From: Phymorhynchus buccinoides
Lineage: Eukaryota; Mollusca; Gastropoda; Neogastropoda; Raphitomidae
Direction of reading: 5' to 3'
Length of the DNA stretch: 64,000 nucleotides
Assembly (NCBI GenBank): GCA_017654935.2
Contig: CM065686.1
Span: forward strand, 33,214,820 to 33,278,819
Part shown: positions 45,101-51,100 of the stretch, in pieces
Position numbering within the stretch: position 1 is the first letter of the stretch
Layout of the letters: each line of letters starts with the position of its first letter
Translations under genes and position numbers: made by a program
Notes under the pieces: generated by a model
Databases searched by the model: none
What the model was told of the DNA's origin: nothing
Seen by the model: only the letters and a program-made list of their open reading frames with translations

Positions 45101-48100
45101 ATTGGTGTCTGAAGATCTAGCAAAGCTGCTGATGTCACGCTGGGCGTTCTCTGAGGCCCTGCTATCCACAGACGGTTGTAACTGTTTTACAGGCATCAGA
45201 ACTTTCAGAGTGTTCCTAAATTTCAGAGGATTACGAATCGCTGGCAGAGGGTTTGTTTCTGGTGCCAGATGTTTTGCCTTTTTCGTGAGTGTGGTGTTCT
45301 TAATTGTTAGATGGCATTCTGAAGCAATTTCTTACAAAACTGTGCCATTTGGGTCATGTTGTGGACCAATTTCAGTGTTGTTCCTCAACGGCCTTTAGCC
45401 TTAATGGCCCTTTTACAGCAATTTTCGGAGGAACTCAGACAATTCTGGTGCCTGGTTTTAACCCCTTGAGTGCCAGAGAAAATTAAAGAAAAAAATCATT
45501 GTACAAATCATGACATGAAAAAGATAACTGATAGAGCCAATCTGGCAAAAATGGTCTGGGGTTATAACTCTTCATCAAGTTCATGGCAAGAGCGAAAACC
45601 AGAATATCAGAGTTATTCCTCTTCATCTGATGACGTCATCAGTGATGTCATCAAGTCAGTACATGATACTGGGGTTATTACTGGGGTTAACTCATTCAAG
45701 TCGTTTCAGACATATATGTCCGGAATTAATAGATAGCTGTCAAATTGACGCATTTGCTTCATGGGAAGCAAATCTGTGTGCACACCATACCTTTGGTCAT
45801 TTCTAAACTCGCTTCGCTCCCTTAGACCACAATTTTGCCTCTGACCTGTCCTTCTTCCCTGCGTACAGAGCGGGGAGCTGCGCAGTGTGGTGGTGGAGGG
45901 CCTGGCCAAGCTGCTGATGTCGGGCTGGGTGTTCTTGGCGGCTCTGCTGTGGTACAACCCCCTGGCCGAGGACTTGCCACCATTGTGAACATCAGTTATG
46001 AATATAACTTGGTGCATGTTTCAGCATTGGAAGAGAATTCAGCATTGGAAAAGGTTTTTTTCCCACCCTTTGATACTCTTCTTCTTTCTTGAATTACCAA
46101 AATCTAAATTAAAGCCTGCAAACTGATCCATGTTGCTTCCTTTTCATTTTGAGGGTTTCCTTAGAAAGCTATGAAAATGGCAAGTAAGTGACGGCCTTTC
46201 TTCCTTCCCTGCGCACAGAACGGGGAGCTGCGCAGTGTGGTGGCGGAGGGTCTGGCCAAGCTGCTGATGTCGGGCCGAGTGTTCTCGGCGGGACTCCTCT
46301 CCAGGCTGCTGCTGCTGTGGTACAACCCCCTAGCTGAGGACGACGCTCAGCTCAGGCACACCCTGGGCACCTTCTTCCCCATCTTCGCCTTCACCAACAG
46401 GTCAAGCTCAACACTGTTTGGTGTTCTTTTTATATATATGTATAATGAGAGTGATCTTAAATGTTAAATAGCATTCTGAAGTGATTACCAACCGTGATCG
46501 TAGAGAGCAGATTGGTAATGTTTTCACTCGTGTCTGAGGTGGTGTTTGTTTGTATGTATGTATCCTCTCTAGCGTTTGAACGGATGGACTTAGGGTGCTC
46601 AAATTTTGCATGCGGGTAGGTAGTACTAGTAGGAAGATCGAGGCCAAGTTCGATATTGAAGGTCATGGGTCAAAGGTCAAGGTCACTGGAGCCGAAAACG
46701 CTGCCGAAAGCTGTCCAGTTGCTTCCCCTTGCAAACTTTATATTTGTATAGGTTACCTTTATTTTCTAAATTATGGTAACAGATACAAACGTGAAATTTT
46801 GGAAATATGTACAGAATATACAGGACTAACACCTGCAAAAGTTTTAAAGGGTCCACTTTATTAGTTTTGAAATCTTTGAATTTTAACCTTTACCGGATCA
46901 TGCTTTTGACTACACAGACACGAGGCGGGGGTCTTCCACGACCCCCTACTCAGCAAAGAGCGAATTCCTAGGTGTTTATCCCTGTCCGGATGGCGGGGGT
47001 CTCCCACGACCCCTACTTGTCAATGAGTCACCATGTGCTTATCCCTGTCCGGATGGCGGGGGTCTCCCACGACCCCTACTCAATGCACTGCAGTGCTCTT
47101 TAAAGTAGGGGTCGTGGGAGACCCCCGTCATCCGGACAGGTATATCAAAATTACGCGTCATATTACGTCATTTATATTTTATACACATTAATGAAATTTA
47201 ACACACTTAAAGCCATTTACGTTTTTGACAAAGTCATGAAATTTCATGAAGATTGTTTGAATAGTTTTAGAGATATAACATGTTTTGTGTGTCAAGGGGT
47301 CATGGGCGACCCCAGAAGTCCGGTAAAGGTTGAAATAAATGCATGTTTTGTCAAGCCACATACTCAGAGCATTTTTTGCTCTATAAATTGACCATATTAC
47401 ACCTCTAATTCATTATGTCCCATATGTGCCTTCCAAGGTCGAGAGGACGTAAAGCCCTATATTTCGTTCGTTCGTTCCTCTAATTCATTATAATGAATTC
47501 TGATCGCTTCTCGGACTTTTGGCTAAGACAGTGATTCAGGAACATAAATTTTTGTTTATATCCTGGTTGGTTTGTTCAGCCCGTCGTACATGGCGAAAGC
47601 CGATACGCGACGTTAAACTGAACTTCCATCTCTAATTCAACGTATCTGTTCTTATCAGCTTAATATCTGATACGCTCCCTATCCGGGGGCTTCGATATTA
47701 AACTTTTTGAAAATACAAGTAAAAGAATAAGTCGGCACGATATGAGGCGCACGGTTGGTGATTTAGCGTCTTAACGCTCTAGTTTTTATATACATGTATA
47801 TTTTACGGACTATGAGGCGATACTTTTTTCCCTAGACTGAGTGACCCTTGTGCCTTATAATCTGACTGATAATAGAGTAAGAAACTCAGAGAAATCCTTG
47901 CACACAGATTTTTATCTACCGTCGGAACTTTTGTTGGAAGGGGGCAGGGGCGATGTTCACACACGCTACCACTTACCGACCAAAAACTATGTCTGCCAAA
48001 ACAAAATTCATGGCTTGCCCTACAACACACCATTCGCGGGCCGCTCCATTGGCCATTTTTGTCCGCGAGCGCAAGCGTACACTCATCCAAATACGAACCA

Positions 48101-51100
48101 CCCTGTTTGAGAATAACATCGCACTCGTATTTTAGGCGGATAATTTATTTTTTCGGTGGAGATTCCTTCAATTACGACAAATTTTCAGCGGAGAGGGCGG
48201 AACTGTTTTCATGCTTGAATGTATGATTTATGTATGATGTGTCGTTTGTTTGTTTGGTCTCCAGCGCCAACCAAGAGCTGTTTGAAGAAGCGTTCCTGCC
48301 GACGTTGCGCACCATCCTGAACGCACCCACCACCTCCCCCCTCAACAGCGTCAACCCCAGCAGTGTGGCGGACTTCATGGTGGAGCTGACCCACGCACAG
48401 CGGCTGGTCACCGCCCAGAGCAACTCCACCATCGTCAGGGTAAGTGGGGGAGGGGGGGGGGCTAATTGTGGGGGTGCCAGGGCTCCCAATCGTCCCGCAA
48501 AACAAGGGGTCCCAGGGACTCCTTCACTTACAGTATAGAGGGTCCTAGAGGCGGGTCCCAGTGGCATTGCGAATGCTAAAAAGATTTTTTTTCTAGTGCA
48601 TCCCTGGGACCCCCTGCACATTGTTTTAACCCTTTCACCGCCACTGTCGCCCCTTGGCACCACAATGATTTAACACCCATGTTACTAAAAGGCATCAAAT
48701 GAGGGTCTGGTATACAGTGACCTTATGTTCTTAATTTTGGGAGGTAAGGATAGGCCCTATTTTACGCATGTCACAGATGAATCCCCACTATTGCAGACAA
48801 AATCTATTCTCTACCTGGGTAAGTTTAATGGTAAATTTTGGCTGACGAATGGCTAGCGTTGAAAGGGTTAAAGGGTCCTTGAGAATGTTAGTGCTGCATA
48901 GACCCCCACATGGGGGTGCCTGGGAGCCCCGGGGTGCTACAGGCTGTTGACTGAAGTTCCAACAGACTGAGTATATTAACTTTCACCGCCAATGTCGCAT
49001 TTTAGCACCACAATCATTTAACGCCCATGTCACGAAAAGGCCTCAAACCAGGGTCTGTTATTCAAAGACCCTGTTTTCTTTATTTTGGGAGGTACGGGTA
49101 GGCGTTACGCTATACATGTCATAGAGGAATCCCCCATATTGCAGATGATGTTGGGAGGTAAGGATAGGCCTTACTTTATACATACATGTCACAGAGGAAT
49201 CCCCAATATTGCAGATGATTTTTTTTCTCTACCCAGGTAAGTTTAATGGAAATTATGTGCTGAATAATGGCTGGCGGCGAAAGGGTTAACTGCTGCCCAT
49301 TCAATCGTTGAGGACAAAACTTCCAGTTCCGTTTGTTTTTATCATTTCACTGAGGCCAATGATAACTTTGCTGACAGAACAAGCGATAACCACAGGATTT
49401 AGCAGTTAGTTAATATAAAGCAAGAACAATATTAATATGAATCAAGAACAATACATAGCAGAAGTAAAAGGTTAAAATTATAACCCGAATAGGGTTATTT
49501 GGGGAGACCAGTGAAAACTGAAAACGGGACCTTACCTATATTATGGCCTGGGAATGCAGAAGAAGAAGAAAAATAACGCAAATATTTAATATGTTGGTAT
49601 CAGTTAATATATGGGTCAAAATATGAAGAAGAAAAAAACATGTATTTGTTACTACAAAAAGAAAGTTCTTGAAATCAAGGACCTGAAACTGAAAGCATGG
49701 AAAAATAAAAGCAACGGTTACCTACGTGTGTGGACCTGTTTTTGTTGGAATTTGTTTTTATCAGGCCTGTAGTGATAATTTAGTTTTTCTTTGCAGTCCA
49801 ACCCGTGCCATGACAGCATGGCGGTGAAGGTGTGCAACGAGATCCTGACCAACCCCCAGTCCTTCCAGCTACGCCTGTGGACCAGAGTGCTGAACCAGCT
49901 GTCCCTGTCCCCGGACAACCTCACCCACCTCAAGGACCTCCATGTGCTCTGCAAACAGATACTGGAGGTAACGTTGCACAGACCTGCCAACCCTTCGGCA
50001 AAATGCGGAATTTCTTCCGCTTAAATGAGAATTATTCCGCCCTTCCGCTTATTTCCATAAAATTCCGCATTCAAAAATTTCAACAACAACAAAACAAAAG
50101 CGCTGTGCGCGAACGTCTAAGATACACAGCAGCACAGCTCCGTGCGTATAACCGAGTTTTCAACCATCGACATTTCCGGTCAAACATACTTCCGTTCTTA
50201 CTCTGCGCGCGAACAAGCCAAGCAAGATGTCGACCTTGCTCTGCAAAAAAGCAGATAGCGGTGAGTTGGGTGATGGAAAAACATAAAAGAACTGTAACAG
50301 AAATTTCGAAAGACGTACACGGAAAAATATCCGACCATGCGGAGCTCCAGCAAAGGAGTACATTACGCACGATGTACTGTGTGCTTTTCGGACTTCACTA
50401 TTTCGCATGGAGGCATTGGAGATGTCAAACGGCACGTAGAATCTCAAAAGCGCAAAAATTTACAGGAGTGTTCATCGACGTTAAAAGACTTTTTTAAGGA
50501 AACTGAGGAAAACAAGGATGAGAACGAAGTGATTCGAGCAGAAACTTTTTTTGCTGGGTTTTTGGTTGAACACAATATTGCAATGAGTGATCATGTCAGG
50601 CGAATGTTTCCGGACTCTGCCACAAAAGAATATGCAACTGGACCAGTTAAGGATTGCATTGTTTTGTCTGTTAATATATCTGTGAAACAGAACGCTGAGT
50701 CAGTTGTCATTGTCTTGAGACAACGTCATCTTATGCCTTAAAGACTTCAATGTCCCGTGTAACGCAGACAGATATTGGAGGTAAGTATTGCATTTTTTTG
50801 TCGTCGTGTCTCAACACAGTTCTAAACCAGTTGTTACTGTCTCTGGACAACACCACATGCCTCAAAGACACCAATGCCCTGTGTAATATAAAGTGTTATT
50901 GGAGGTGCTGGTAAATGTCTAGTATAGTGATAGTGTTGTCACTGTATATTGTTGTACTTCTATATTGTATTGTATAAACTTTTATCGTCTGGGTGCAATT
51001 TTGAAGTTAATCATGTTGACGGTGAGTCCTTGTGATTTTAGGTTCTACAAATCAAATGAGATATTTATTTAATGATGATGCAAGTTGCATGGTACTTTTT

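Noticed and set aside
45102..45398. 98-codon ORF MVSEDLAKLLMSRW...
   Set aside because: The start is a decayed copy of NCAPG exon 13 and the rest has no support.
49832..50497. 221-codon frame after NCAPG exon 15
   Set aside because: Starts in the wrong frame of exon 15 and runs into a hAT-like fragment. The codons matching CAP-G and the BED finger are in other frames.
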